Below, in pieces: positions 15,978-24,278 of a stretch of DNA of 46,392 nt. Numbering within the stretch: the first letter of the stretch is position 1; every line of letters starts with the position of its first letter. The stretch spans positions 1 to 46,392 of the forward strand of contig NZ_FNFU01000022.1 of NCBI RefSeq assembly GCF_900101115.1, read 5' to 3'. The position numbers and the translations under genes are program-made. The notes beneath the pieces were generated by a model. The model was not told the DNA's origin. It was given only the letters and a program-made list of their open reading frames with translations, and made no database searches. The DNA comes from Cryobacterium psychrotolerans (lineage in GTDB: Bacteria; Actinomycetota; Actinomycetes; Actinomycetales; Microbacteriaceae).

Positions 15978-16907
15978 TTAGAGAACGCGCACGGCGTCCA
16001 GGAGCGCAGGGAGTTCCACCCAGACCTTGTCGGGAATCTCGAAGTTGAGCGCCTCCCAGCAGCCCACGACCTCCGATGCGGTGGCCGCGCCAACGAGCGT
16101 GCAGTCGAAGCGAGGCTGCTGCAGGCTGAATTGGAGGGCGAGGGCGAGGACTGGTACGCCGCGTTCGTCACACCACGCGTGGACCTGTTTGGCCGCCTGA
16201 ACCTCCGCCGCCGGCGGGGTCCACCGCTCGGTGCCGACGCTTTCCGGGTCGCGACCGGAGAGAAGACCCATGGCCAGGGCCGCACCGTTCACCAGGCCCA
16301 GCCCACGCGCCTCTGCCAGAGCGAAGATGTCGTCCGCATTCTGACGCAGCAAAGTGTAGTCATTGACCATCATGCAGACGTCAAGATGGCCGCTGTCCAC
16401 CGCCTGGCGGTGCAGATCATGGTCCTGCACGCCAATGCCAATGGAGCGGATGACGCCTTCCGCCTTGAGCGCCACAAGCGCCTCCATCGCGCCCCCCGGC
16501 GCCAACGCGGCAGCCAGCTGGTCAGGCTCGGGCTCATGAATGTGACAAAGATCGAGATAGTCCACGCCGAGGACCTCCAGGCTGCGGGCGACGGTCCATC
16601 GCGCCGCTTCTGCGGAGTAGTCACCCGGCTTCTGCGGGTGGGTACCGACCTTGCTGGAGATGTAGTAGCTGTCACGGGGAACCCCGCGAAGCGCCAGCCC
16701 CATCCGGCGTTCGGCCTCGCCGTACTTGGGGGACGTGTCCAGGTAGTTCATGCCAAGTTCGAGGGCCTTTTCAACTGCGGCGACGCCGTCCGCGTCTCCG
16801 ACCGGCCCGAAAATTCCGCCCAAACCCGCGCCGCCAAGGCTGACTGCGGTGACCTTCATGTGCGTATTGCCGAGTTGGCGCAGCTCCAGGGGGTTAATGA
16901 TGCTCAC
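15978..16907 (-). CDS. Aldo/keto reductase
   Basis: 309 residues from GTG 16907, with GAAGGAG just upstream. The catalytic tetrad is seen as Asp and Tyr in NYLDTSPKYG, Lys in YISSKVGTH and His in LCHIHEPEPD. It belongs to the L-fucose/D-threo-aldose dehydrogenase-like branch of AKRs (EALELG...SPKYG...SSKVGTHPQ) and is only distantly like the AKR at 2107. Gene order places it between the D-aminoacylase-family gene and the PLP enzyme. It may reduce an aldehyde or oxidise a sugar released in the pathway; the substrate is not evident. Confidence 0.86.
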   Translation of the reverse strand: MSIINPLELRQLGNTHMKVTAVSLGGAGLGGIFGPVGDADGVAAVEKALELGMNYLDTSPKYGEAERRMGLALRGVPRDSYYISSKVGTHPQKPGDYSAEAARWTVARSLEVLGVDYLDLCHIHEPEPDQLAAALAPGGAMEALVALKAEGVIRSIGIGVQDHDLHRQAVDSGHLDVCMMVNDYTLLRQNADDIFALAEARGLGLVNGAALAMGLLSGRDPESVGTERWTPPAAEVQAAKQVHAWCDERGVPVLALALQFSLQQPRFDCTLVGAATASEVVGCWEALNFEIPDKVWVELPALLDAVRVL

Positions 16908-16920
16908 GGTGCTCCTTCGT

Positions 16921-18588
16921 TCAGGTTTCCAGCGCCGTCGGGCGCTGATCGAGGTTGGGCTGGTGTCGTCGCAGTGTGCGGCCGGCACGGATGCCGGTGG
17001 GCTGGCCGTCGCGGACGGCGAACCGTCCGGACACCAGGACGTCGCGGATGCCCACGGGGTCTTGCGTCGGATCGTCATAGGTTGCCGGGCCCGCCACTTC
17101 TGCGGGATCGAAGACGACCAGGTCCGCGTGGTAACCGGGCTCAACGAGACCGATACCGGTCAACCCGAGTCGACGGGCCGGCTGCGAAGTCATCTTCCGC
17201 ACCGCGTCCTCCAGGGTGAGGATGTCGGTATCACGGACGTACTCACCCAGGATCCGCGGGAAAGTGCCGTGCAGGCGTGGATGCGGTCGGCCCCCCGCAA
17301 GAAGGCCGTCGCTGCCGAAGCACGTGCTTGGCTCCTGCATGACCTGCCGCAGGTCTTCTTCCGAGCAGGCCACCTGAATGTTACTGACGGCACCATCCTC
17401 GGCAATCAGGAGATCCAGCAGGAAATCCCCGGGATCCGCCGACTCGGAACGGGAGGCGGATGCCGCAGCCACGCTGAGACCGACGAGATCCTGGTTGCCC
17501 ACCGTCAAGACATGGCTGATGTAGATGTTCTCCCAGCCGATGCTCGCAACGCGGTTGTCCCATTGGGGTCGTCCGTTGATCCAGTCGGCCTTGATTCTTG
17601 CCCTCTCGGCCGGGTCCGCGAGGCGCAGGAGCATCGCCGATAGCCCGCCGGCCAAGGCCCAGTCCGGCAGGAGCGCGGTCATCGTCGTGCTGCCCGCCAG
17701 ATAGGGGTAGACATCCGATCCGGCGTCGATCCCCTCGGCGCGTGCCTGACGAAGCATGGCCAGGGACTGGCTGACTTTCCCCCAGTTCCGCCCGCCGACG
17801 ACCTTGTGATGGGCGATCTGCACGGCCGCGCCGGTGCGTCGGCCGACGTCAAGGGTCTCGGCAACGGAGTCCAGAAAACCATCGCCCTGATCCCGCATGT
17901 GGCTGGAATACAGTGCTCCGGCGCGGGCAGCCTCGCCAACGAGCTCGCAGATCTCCTCGTGTGAGGAATAGGACCCGGGTGCATAAACCAAACCGCTGCT
18001 GAGGCCGACAGCCCCCTGCCGCAAGGCCGCTGCGGCGAGGTCCACCATGGCGCGGCGCTGTTGCGGCGAGGGGATTCCCGCGTCGAAACCGCTGACGGCC
18101 GAGCGGAGGGAACCGAGACCGACAAAAGTGGCCACGTTCACGGCCGGCCGGGCCGCAGTAACGCGGGCCAGGTAGCCGTCCACATCGGACCAGTCCCAGT
18201 CGAGCTCCCCGAAGCCAAGCACTGGCGTGGCGTACTGGCGGGATTCCGCTCTGAACTGTTCGGTTATCGGGACCACGGAAATACCGCAGTTGCCCACGAT
18301 CTCGGTCGTAACCCCCTGACGCAGCTTCTGATGAGCGCCCGGCTCTGCTATCAGTGCAAGATCCGAGTGGGAGTGCATGTCGACGAAACCAGGCGCCACG
18401 ACATGGCCTGTAGCGTCCAGGACCTCGCCGGCCGTTCCCAGGAACTGGCCCGGCGCGACCACATCAACGATGCGGTCCCCCCGCACAAGCACATCCGCGT
18501 AGCGCCAGGAGTTACCGGTCCCGTCCACCACGCGGCCGCCGCGAATGAGCAGGTCGATGTCAGCGATGGCGTCGGTTGCCCGGCTCAC
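16921..18588 (-). CDS. D-aminoacylase / N-acyl-D-amino-acid deacylase family amidohydrolase
   Basis: 555 residues from GTG 18588, which overlaps the permease stop (GTGA). Signature segments are LLIRGGRVVDGTG at the start, FVDMHSHSDLAL (metal-binding HxH), VGNCGIS with the metal-binding Cys seen in D-aminoacylases, YSSHMRDQGDG, QIAHHKVVG and the late FGSDG motif with the catalytic Asp. Family enzymes remove the N-acyl group from N-acyl-D-amino acids or D-glutamate derivatives. It follows two sugar-type permease genes, which suggests that the imported compound is an N-acylated or amide-containing molecule, perhaps sugar-linked. That link is inference. Confidence 0.88.
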   Translation of the reverse strand: MSRATDAIADIDLLIRGGRVVDGTGNSWRYADVLVRGDRIVDVVAPGQFLGTAGEVLDATGHVVAPGFVDMHSHSDLALIAEPGAHQKLRQGVTTEIVGNCGISVVPITEQFRAESRQYATPVLGFGELDWDWSDVDGYLARVTAARPAVNVATFVGLGSLRSAVSGFDAGIPSPQQRRAMVDLAAAALRQGAVGLSSGLVYAPGSYSSHEEICELVGEAARAGALYSSHMRDQGDGFLDSVAETLDVGRRTGAAVQIAHHKVVGGRNWGKVSQSLAMLRQARAEGIDAGSDVYPYLAGSTTMTALLPDWALAGGLSAMLLRLADPAERARIKADWINGRPQWDNRVASIGWENIYISHVLTVGNQDLVGLSVAAASASRSESADPGDFLLDLLIAEDGAVSNIQVACSEEDLRQVMQEPSTCFGSDGLLAGGRPHPRLHGTFPRILGEYVRDTDILTLEDAVRKMTSQPARRLGLTGIGLVEPGYHADLVVFDPAEVAGPATYDDPTQDPVGIRDVLVSGRFAVRDGQPTGIRAGRTLRRHQPNLDQRPTALET

Positions 18589-19418
18589 TTGACCGCACCG
18601 GCCGTCAGACCCTTCACCAGATTCTTCTCGATCAACAGGAACAGGATGAGAACCGGCACGATGGCGATCAGTGCCGCTGCCATGAGGTAGTTCCACTCGA
18701 CCGAGTACTGCCCCAGGAAGGAGTAGATGCCCAGAGGAAGCGTGCGGTTGTCGGGGGTCGAGATGAAGGTGAGCGCGATCATGAACTCGTTCCACGCCCA
18801 GATGAAGGCAAAGACCCCTGAAGCCACAAGAGCGGGCTTGGACATCGGCAGCACGACGCGGACAAGCGCGCCCACCCTGGTGCAGCCATCCATCATGGCT
18901 GCTTCCTCGATCTCAATGGGAATCGACTCGAAGTATCCGGCGAGGAACCAGACCGAAAAGGCCAGGCTCAATGCGGCATACGTGATGACCAGTGACGCGT
19001 TGTTGTCCAGCAAGTGGACCTGGTTCATGAAGCGGAACAGGCCGATCAGGAGCACAACCGGCGAGAACATCTGCGTAACCAGCAGGGCCTGGCGGAACAG
19101 GCGCTTGCCCGGAAAGTTCAGCCGCGCCAGGGCGTAGCCCGCGGGTATCGCGAAAGCCATGTTCAGCAATGTGGCCAGCACAGACACGACAACGCTGTTG
19201 AGCACGTAGCGCAATAACGGCACTGCCGTCCACACAGTGACGAAGTTCTCCCAAGCCCACGTCTTCGGGAACCAGGTCGGCGGGAAGCTGAACAGTTCCG
19301 CGCGTGGACGCAGCGAAGTCGACAGGGCAAATGCGAAAGGGAAGATCGATACGGCCACGACCACGGCGAGAAAAGCCAGCAGGAGCCACCAGGACAACCC
19401 GCGCTCATGCCGCTTCAT
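18585..19418 (-). CDS. Carbohydrate ABC transporter permease (MalG-like, CUT1)
   Basis: 277 residues, six membrane helices starting LLLAFLAVVVAVSIFPFAF. The cytoplasmic EAA loop, EAAMMDGCTRVGALVRVVLP, contacts the ATPase. Its ATG overlaps the stop of the partner permease (ATGA). No ATP-binding gene accompanies the three transporter genes, as is common for actinobacterial CUT1 systems that share one MsiK-type ATPase encoded elsewhere. Confidence 0.92.
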   Translation of the reverse strand: MKRHERGLSWWLLLAFLAVVVAVSIFPFAFALSTSLRPRAELFSFPPTWFPKTWAWENFVTVWTAVPLLRYVLNSVVVSVLATLLNMAFAIPAGYALARLNFPGKRLFRQALLVTQMFSPVVLLIGLFRFMNQVHLLDNNASLVITYAALSLAFSVWFLAGYFESIPIEIEEAAMMDGCTRVGALVRVVLPMSKPALVASGVFAFIWAWNEFMIALTFISTPDNRTLPLGIYSFLGQYSVEWNYLMAAALIAIVPVLILFLLIEKNLVKGLTAGAVK

Positions 19419-20365
19419 TTGATGCCCACCTTGGCCCGCTCTTTCGTGATGTGAGAGAAAGTGAGGCTGAAGGCCAGCAGCAGCACGAAGATCAGCATCG
19501 CCATGGCTGCGGCCGGGCCGAACTGACCCTCAGCAAAGGCACGCTTATAGATATAGGTCACCAGAATGTCCGTCCGGTATGCCGGGGAACCTTGAGTAAG
19601 CACCCAAGGAATGGGGAAGGAGTTGAAAACGTAGATCACGTTGAGCAACGTGGTCACGATGAGAACCGGCCGCATCAATGGCAGGGTGATGTGCCAGAAA
19701 CTGGCCCAGAAGCCCGCGCCATCGACCATCGCCGCCTCGTAGAGTTCGCTCGGGACCGACTGCAGCCCCGCGAGCAACGAAAACGAGGTGAACGGGATGG
19801 ACACCAGGATCCCGACAAGGATGATTGCCGCCCAGGCTGTTCCCTCGGAGCCCAGCCAGATGATCGGCTGGTCGATGAGGTGCAGCCTCATCAGCGTGCC
19901 GTTGATGATGCTGTGCTGGCCGTCCAGGATCCAGCGCCAGATGATCGCGTTGATCATCAGTGATGCCGCCCAGGGAACGATCAGTAACGCCCTCGCCAAT
20001 CGACGACCGTGGAAGTTGAGGTTGAGGGCCAACGCCACCGGGATTGACACAACCGTCGTGATTCCCACGACTGCTACGGTCCAAAAAACGGTCTGAGCAA
20101 GAACGCGCAGGAACACCGTGTCGGAGAGTAGCGCCTGGTAATTCGCCAGTCCAGCGAATCCCTCCCGCTGGGCCAGCGAGTTGACGTTGCTGAACGACAT
20201 GAGCGCCGTCTCCACAATGGGGTAGAAGACGATCACGCCCACGAGGACGACGGTGGGCAGGATGAAGAGCAGCCCTACCAGCGGCTCCGAGCGCGGCATG
20301 CGCAGCCGCCTTCGCGCTGGCCTGCCGGTCCGCACGCCTTCTGCCTCTAATACAGCCATATCCAT
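19415..20365 (-). CDS. Carbohydrate ABC transporter permease (MalF-like, CUT1)
   Basis: 316 residues from ATG 20365, chosen because GAAGGACGG lies just upstream; ATG 20377 lacks a ribosome site. After a basic N-terminal tail (RPARRRLRMPRSEP) come six membrane helices, with FILPTVVLVGVIVFYPIVE first, and the EAA loop EAAMVDGAGFWASFWHITLP. It pairs with the MalG-like permease and the solute-binding lipoprotein. The 20366-20478 gap upstream contains two hairpins. Confidence 0.92.
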   Translation of the reverse strand: MDMAVLEAEGVRTGRPARRRLRMPRSEPLVGLLFILPTVVLVGVIVFYPIVETALMSFSNVNSLAQREGFAGLANYQALLSDTVFLRVLAQTVFWTVAVVGITTVVSIPVALALNLNFHGRRLARALLIVPWAASLMINAIIWRWILDGQHSIINGTLMRLHLIDQPIIWLGSEGTAWAAIILVGILVSIPFTSFSLLAGLQSVPSELYEAAMVDGAGFWASFWHITLPLMRPVLIVTTLLNVIYVFNSFPIPWVLTQGSPAYRTDILVTYIYKRAFAEGQFGPAAAMAMLIFVLLLAFSLTFSHITKERAKVGIK

Positions 20366-20387
20366 TCCGTCCTTCATTTGGAGGTAC

Positions 20388-20420
20388 GCGGGTCACCAGC
20401 GACGGGCGCTGGCAACCCGC
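20388..20420. repeat. Inverted repeat (hairpin 1) between binding-protein and permease genes
   Basis: GCGGGTCACCAGCG (20388-20401) faces CGCTGGCAACCCGC (20407-20420). The stem has 6 + 6 pairs with two mismatches and a 5-base loop, and no T-run on the minus strand. It could slow or process the operon transcript downstream of the binding-protein gene. Confidence 0.55.
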
Positions 20421-20440
20421 GTATCTCATTCGTTGTGCCG

Positions 20441-20471
20441 CGGGTTACCAGCGGGGATCACCGGTAACCCG
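20441..20471. repeat. Inverted repeat (hairpin 2) after the binding-protein gene
   Basis: Perfect 9-bp arms CGGGTTACC (20441-20449) and GGTAACCCG (20463-20471) with a 13-base loop, just 7 bases after the binding-protein stop. The position is typical of stem-loops that protect the upstream mRNA, giving more binding protein than permease. Confidence 0.6.
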
Positions 20472-20478
20472 CCCACGG

Positions 20479-21753
20479 TCACAGCTTGTCGATCTTCGCG
20501 GTTGCCTCGTCCAGGGCTTCCTGCGGGCTGGCCAGCCCGCTCAAGGCCTTCTGGATGGCCACAGTTTCGATCTGCTGAATCTGCTCGAACTTGGGGTGCT
20601 GGGGCTGGAATTTGGCTGTCGCCAGTGCGTCGATGAAAGGCTTGTACTCAGGGGTCTGGTAGTAAGCCGACTCCGCCACGGCGTTGAGCTCAGGCAGCAT
20701 GCCTTCGGTTTCGTCAAAGACCTGACGGTACTTGGGCTGGTACATGAATTCGATGAATTTCCAGGCCTCCGCCTGATGCGCGCCATTTGCCGACATCCCG
20801 AGGGAATCCGTGACCGAGACCGTCTGCTGTTCCTTGCCATCGTTCGTCGGGAACGGCACTGCGGCAAATTTCATGGACGGGTTGTCCGCCTTGATCATGG
20901 CTGTCAGCCACGGCCCGGTCGGGTACATCGCCAACTGGCCGGCCTTGAAGTTCTCAATGACCTGCTCCCGAGTGAATCCGCTGGGCTCGGGCTGGCTGCC
21001 ACCGCTCTTGACCAGATCGGTCAGGAACTCCAGCGCTTCGACGCTCTCAGGCTCGCTCAGCATCGACTTCCCGTCTGCATCGAGGATGTCGCCCCCGTTG
21101 TTGTACAAGAAGTAGTTGAAGAAGGTGTCCACCTCGATCCCGCTGGCGGGCACGCCCAGGCCGTAGAGCTCCGGCGGATTGGCCGACTTGGTGGCCGCCT
21201 CCATCAGGTCGTCCCACGTCTCTGGTGCGGACAGGCCCGCGTCCTCAAGTACGTCGGTGCGGTAGAAGAGCAGCCGGGCCGAAACCGCTACCGGAAGGCC
21301 GTAGGTCTTGTCCTCGTAAACGCCGGCGTCGAGGACTTTCTGGTTGAAGCCCTCCCGGAAGTCCGCCGTCAGAAGATCGTCCAGCGGCGCGAGCTGCTTC
21401 AGCCCTGCGAACTCTGAGATCCATCGCGTCGCGTAGCCGAAGACGTCCGGCGCCTGGTCAGAGCCCATGCTCACGGCCAGTTTGTCGTGCATCTTGTCCC
21501 ATGGCGCGGTTTCGAGGTTGACCTTGATCTCGCCCTTGTTGGCCGTGTTGAAGTCATCAACCATGGTTTTCATCAGCGGTGTGGTTTTCGCGCTGTACTC
21601 CGGAAAGAGGAAACGCAACTCAACCTCACCCCCACTTGCCGAGTTGTTCGAGGTTCCGCATGCGGCCAGGGAGGCCACTGTGGCGACCGCCAGGGCAAGT
21701 GCCAAAGCTCGGCGCGCGCGCCGCCCTGGGCGAGCGAACGGGGATTTCATCAT
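20479..21753 (-). CDS. Extracellular solute-binding lipoprotein of a CUT1 ABC transporter
   Basis: 424 residues from ATG 21753, with GGAAGG 8 bases upstream. A lipoprotein signal (ALALALAVATVASLAACG) gives lipidation at the Cys. The mature part is a family-1 binding protein: VELRFLFPEYSAKT, LPVAVSARLLFYRTD, TWDDLMEAA, FKAGQLAMYPTGPW and AWKFIEFMYQPKYRQVF. These usually bind oligosaccharides or glycosides. It is the second gene of the operon, 75 bases after the aldehyde dehydrogenase gene. Confidence 0.92.
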   Translation of the reverse strand: MMKSPFARPGRRARRALALALAVATVASLAACGTSNNSASGGEVELRFLFPEYSAKTTPLMKTMVDDFNTANKGEIKVNLETAPWDKMHDKLAVSMGSDQAPDVFGYATRWISEFAGLKQLAPLDDLLTADFREGFNQKVLDAGVYEDKTYGLPVAVSARLLFYRTDVLEDAGLSAPETWDDLMEAATKSANPPELYGLGVPASGIEVDTFFNYFLYNNGGDILDADGKSMLSEPESVEALEFLTDLVKSGGSQPEPSGFTREQVIENFKAGQLAMYPTGPWLTAMIKADNPSMKFAAVPFPTNDGKEQQTVSVTDSLGMSANGAHQAEAWKFIEFMYQPKYRQVFDETEGMLPELNAVAESAYYQTPEYKPFIDALATAKFQPQHPKFEQIQQIETVAIQKALSGLASPQEALDEATAKIDKL

Positions 21754-21827
21754 TGTGGAGCCTTCCATTCTGTAGGGTTGCGGTGCGTCAGGGAGAAATC
21801 GAAGTGGGAGGGGTGAGGCGGGTGGAA

Positions 21828-23300
21828 CTACAGGCCTTCGCCCTGCGGTTCCTGAAGATTCAGGACGACCAGTCGGGAGTCCGTCATCTCCTCCACGGCG
21901 TAGCGCACGCCCTCCCGGCCGGTACCGCTTTGCTTCACGCCTCCATAAGGCATGGAGTCCACGCGATATGACGACGCGTCGTTGACGATGACCCCGCCAA
22001 CGTCCAGCCTCTGGGCCGCGGCCAGCGCGACATCCAGGCTGGCGGTGAAGATGCCCGCCTGCAGGCCGTACTCGGTGTTGTTCGCGATGTGGAGCGCTTC
22101 GCCCAGGGTGGCGTAGGGAATCAGCACCGCAACGGGAGCAAACGCTTCACGACAGGCCAGGCTCGACTGCAGGGACGGCCTCGTCAGCACGGCCGGGGTC
22201 AGGAACTGACCGTCACGCGTGCCACCGCACACCAATTCGGCGCCGTCGGCAACAGCCTCCGCTATCCACTCCTCGGCGCGCGTCGCTGCCTCGAGGGAAA
22301 TCATTGGACCCACGTCGGTCGATTCCTCCGACGGGTCACCCACGACCAGGGCCTGGACATGATCGGCGAGCTGTGCAGTGAATTGATCGAAGATGCTTTC
22401 CTGAACAAGGATGCGCTGTGCGCTGATGCAGACCTGGCCCGCGTAGATCGACAATGACCGTGCCAGCGCCTTGGCAGCCAGGCCCAGGTCTGCGTCCGTG
22501 TGAACGATATTGGCGGAATTGCTACCGAGCTCCAACAGGGTCTTGCGCAGGCCGACCGTTCGCCGAATGTGGGTTCCCACCGCAGTGCTGCCGGTGAAGG
22601 TGTACACAGCGAACCGGGGATCCTCAAGGAGCTGCTGGCCGACGGTCTCTCCCCTGCCCTGGACCATGGTGACGTGGCCGGGCGGCAGTCCGGCGTCAAG
22701 AAGCGTTTGCACCAACATGATCGCCGACAAGGGCGTGACCTCCGCGGGCTTGACCACGACAGTGCACCCCGCCGCGATCGCGGTCGGCACCTTGTGGGAC
22801 AGCTGATTCACCGGGCCGTTAAACGGAGTGATGGCACACACGACTCCGGCGGGTCGACTCATCGTGAACGCACGGCGGTTTTCCGAACCGGGAGTGGCGT
22901 TGACCGGAACAACCTCGCCGGTGAGGCGCGTAGCCTCCTGGGCGCACAGCTCGAAGGTCAGTACCGCACGGGCAACCTCGGCGCGGGAGTCACGAATAGA
23001 CTTCCCGGCCTCAGCGACAATCGACCGGGCAAAGTCCTCGGCTCGTTCCGCGATCAGCTCCGAGGCCCGTCGAAGGATCGTCGCCCGCTCGAAAGGGCTG
23101 AGTTCCTGCGCGGCGAACGTCGCGGCCGCCTGCGCCACCGCTGCATCAACCTCGGCAGGCGTGGATTCTCGGAGCGTCGCCAGCAGGTGGCCGCCGAAAG
23201 GAGCCCGCACCTCCAGCATGTGCTCGCCGTTGCCGGCCTCCCATCGCTCACCGATCAGGAGACCGTGGGCCGGTAGATTATCCGGTATGAAACTTTGCAT
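21828..23300 (-). CDS. NAD(P)-dependent aldehyde dehydrogenase
   Basis: 490 residues from ATG 23300, the first gene of the GntR-controlled operon. Motifs are TPFNGPVNQLSHKVPTAIAAG, VVKPAEVTPLSA (cofactor Lys), FTGSTAVG, LLELGSNSANIV with the catalytic Glu and YAGQVCISAQR with the catalytic Cys. It is closest in look to the lactaldehyde/succinate-semialdehyde group of the superfamily. The promoter places the transcript start at or next to the ATG, so translation is probably leaderless. A TTG start at 23336 would lie inside the -35 box and is rejected. Its role is probably oxidising an aldehyde made by the downstream enzymes. Confidence 0.92.
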   Translation of the reverse strand: MQSFIPDNLPAHGLLIGERWEAGNGEHMLEVRAPFGGHLLATLRESTPAEVDAAVAQAAATFAAQELSPFERATILRRASELIAERAEDFARSIVAEAGKSIRDSRAEVARAVLTFELCAQEATRLTGEVVPVNATPGSENRRAFTMSRPAGVVCAITPFNGPVNQLSHKVPTAIAAGCTVVVKPAEVTPLSAIMLVQTLLDAGLPPGHVTMVQGRGETVGQQLLEDPRFAVYTFTGSTAVGTHIRRTVGLRKTLLELGSNSANIVHTDADLGLAAKALARSLSIYAGQVCISAQRILVQESIFDQFTAQLADHVQALVVGDPSEESTDVGPMISLEAATRAEEWIAEAVADGAELVCGGTRDGQFLTPAVLTRPSLQSSLACREAFAPVAVLIPYATLGEALHIANNTEYGLQAGIFTASLDVALAAAQRLDVGGVIVNDASSYRVDSMPYGGVKQSGTGREGVRYAVEEMTDSRLVVLNLQEPQGEGL

Positions 23301-23318
23301 GCATCGAAGTATGCATGC
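23297..23318. promoter_or_regulatory. Candidate GntR operator 1 (perfect inverted repeat)
   Basis: GCATGCAT (23297-23304), 6 bases, ATGCATGC (23311-23318). It covers the -10 box and start codon of the aldehyde dehydrogenase gene, so binding would silence the operon. Confidence 0.6.
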
Positions 23319-23336
23319 TGGTGTGGTGCCGGTCAA
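23308..23336 (-). promoter_or_regulatory. Promoter of the aldehyde dehydrogenase/ABC operon
   Basis: Minus strand: -35 TTGACC (23331-23336), 17-base spacer, -10 CATACT (23308-23313). Start of transcription is expected about 7 bases on, at 23300-23301, which is the ATG itself. Confidence 0.6.
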
Positions 23337-23416
23337 GCAATTTGTTATCTCTTTTTGATGCCAAAAATGTCGTCATTGCCAAACGGCCCGATCAGGGCAC
23401 GCGCGGATAGGATCTT

Positions 23417-23436
23417 GTATGCATGCACGCATGCTG
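23417..23436. promoter_or_regulatory. Candidate GntR operator 2
   Basis: Shares the 10-mer GTATGCATGC and the following GCATGCTG unit with operator 1. It lies just downstream of a TAGGAT -10-like hexamer (23408-23413) and 80 bases before the gntR start, consistent with autoregulation. Confidence 0.55.
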
Positions 23437-23516
23437 AATTGCACGGCAAGCCACCGACAACAGTCAGTGCCACGGAAGTCGCCCTCACGAGGGACGATAC
23501 TGAAGGAGATGACCCG

Positions 23517-24188
23517 ATGCCCCCACTTGGGCGAACGGACCAGCGTTTGGCGCCGGCTCCCATCAATCGAACCACGGAGGTCTACGAGCAACTGCGCCAG
23601 GCCATCGTGGAGGGATCGATCAGGCCGAACGAACGCCTCATTGAGAGCGACCTCGCCGAGAGGCTTGGGGTGAGCCGCACGCCGGTGCGGGAGACCATGC
23701 TGCGACTTGCCGGCGACGGCCTCATAGTCAGCCAGCGTCGCGGTTGGGTTGTGCGCGAACATTCTCCCGAGGAGATCCGAGAGGTCTACGAGATCCGCGC
23801 CGCACTCGAAGGGTTCGCCGCCGGTCTGGCAGCCCACAGGGCCACTGATGCGGAACTCAAAGCCATCGAGGCGATCCATCAGAGCTATATCGACTCGATT
23901 CAAAGCTCAAGTCGTGGGCATTTGGTGGAGCACAACGACGCCTTCCACGAAGCGATCATCGCCGCTGCATGCAACCAGTTGCTTGCCGAGCAGATTCACC
24001 GCAATAGCCAGTACTACTTCATCCACCGCATCGCAGGGTTCCTGTCCGACGAGGAGGTGCGCGTATCCATAGAGGGTCATGAGGAACTCGTCCAGGCCCT
24101 ACTGGCGCGCGACCCCGTTCTCTCCGAGCAGGTCGCCCGCGCGCGCGTCTTTGATGGCCTGGAAAAAGTCCTCAACCGGATCCGCTGA
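23517..24188 (+). CDS. GntR-family (FadR/FCD subfamily) transcriptional regulator
   Basis: 223 residues from ATG 23517, with AAGGAG 8 bases upstream. The winged HTH covers residues ~18-80: YEQLRQAIVEGSIRPNERL, ESDLAERLGVSRTPVRETM, then LIVSQRRGWVV. The C-terminal FCD ligand domain follows (EIREVYEIRAALEGFAAGLA, HNDAFHEAIIAA, with His residues for a metal). It diverges from the aldehyde dehydrogenase/ABC operon and two related palindromes lie between them, so it is the likely repressor. Its last 50 codons are duplicated at 33698-33855, at the far side of the sugar island. Confidence 0.93.
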   Translation: MPPLGRTDQRLAPAPINRTTEVYEQLRQAIVEGSIRPNERLIESDLAERLGVSRTPVRETMLRLAGDGLIVSQRRGWVVREHSPEEIREVYEIRAALEGFAAGLAAHRATDAELKAIEAIHQSYIDSIQSSSRGHLVEHNDAFHEAIIAAACNQLLAEQIHRNSQYYFIHRIAGFLSDEEVRVSIEGHEELVQALLARDPVLSEQVARARVFDGLEKVLNRIR

Positions 24189-24202
24189 AAGGGCCGCGCC
24201 CC
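24028..24202 (+). repeat. Left copy of the gntR 3'-end direct repeat
   Basis: 175 bases covering the last ~53 codons of gntR and 14 bases beyond the stop. It matches 33698-33869 with six substitutions and one 3-base (one-codon) difference. The two copies bound the 9.5-kb island 24203-33697. Confidence 0.93.
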
Positions 24203-24278
24203 GGGTGATGTCGCACATCCAGCCCGGTCGCGCTCGGGGTTACGTCTCTATCTTCACCGCCTTCACTGCGCTCCTCGG

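Noticed and set aside
23301..23336. TTG start at 23336 for the aldehyde dehydrogenase
   Set aside because: It lies within the -35 hexamer, has no ribosome site, and would add 12 residues containing an operator; ATG 23300 fits the promoter.
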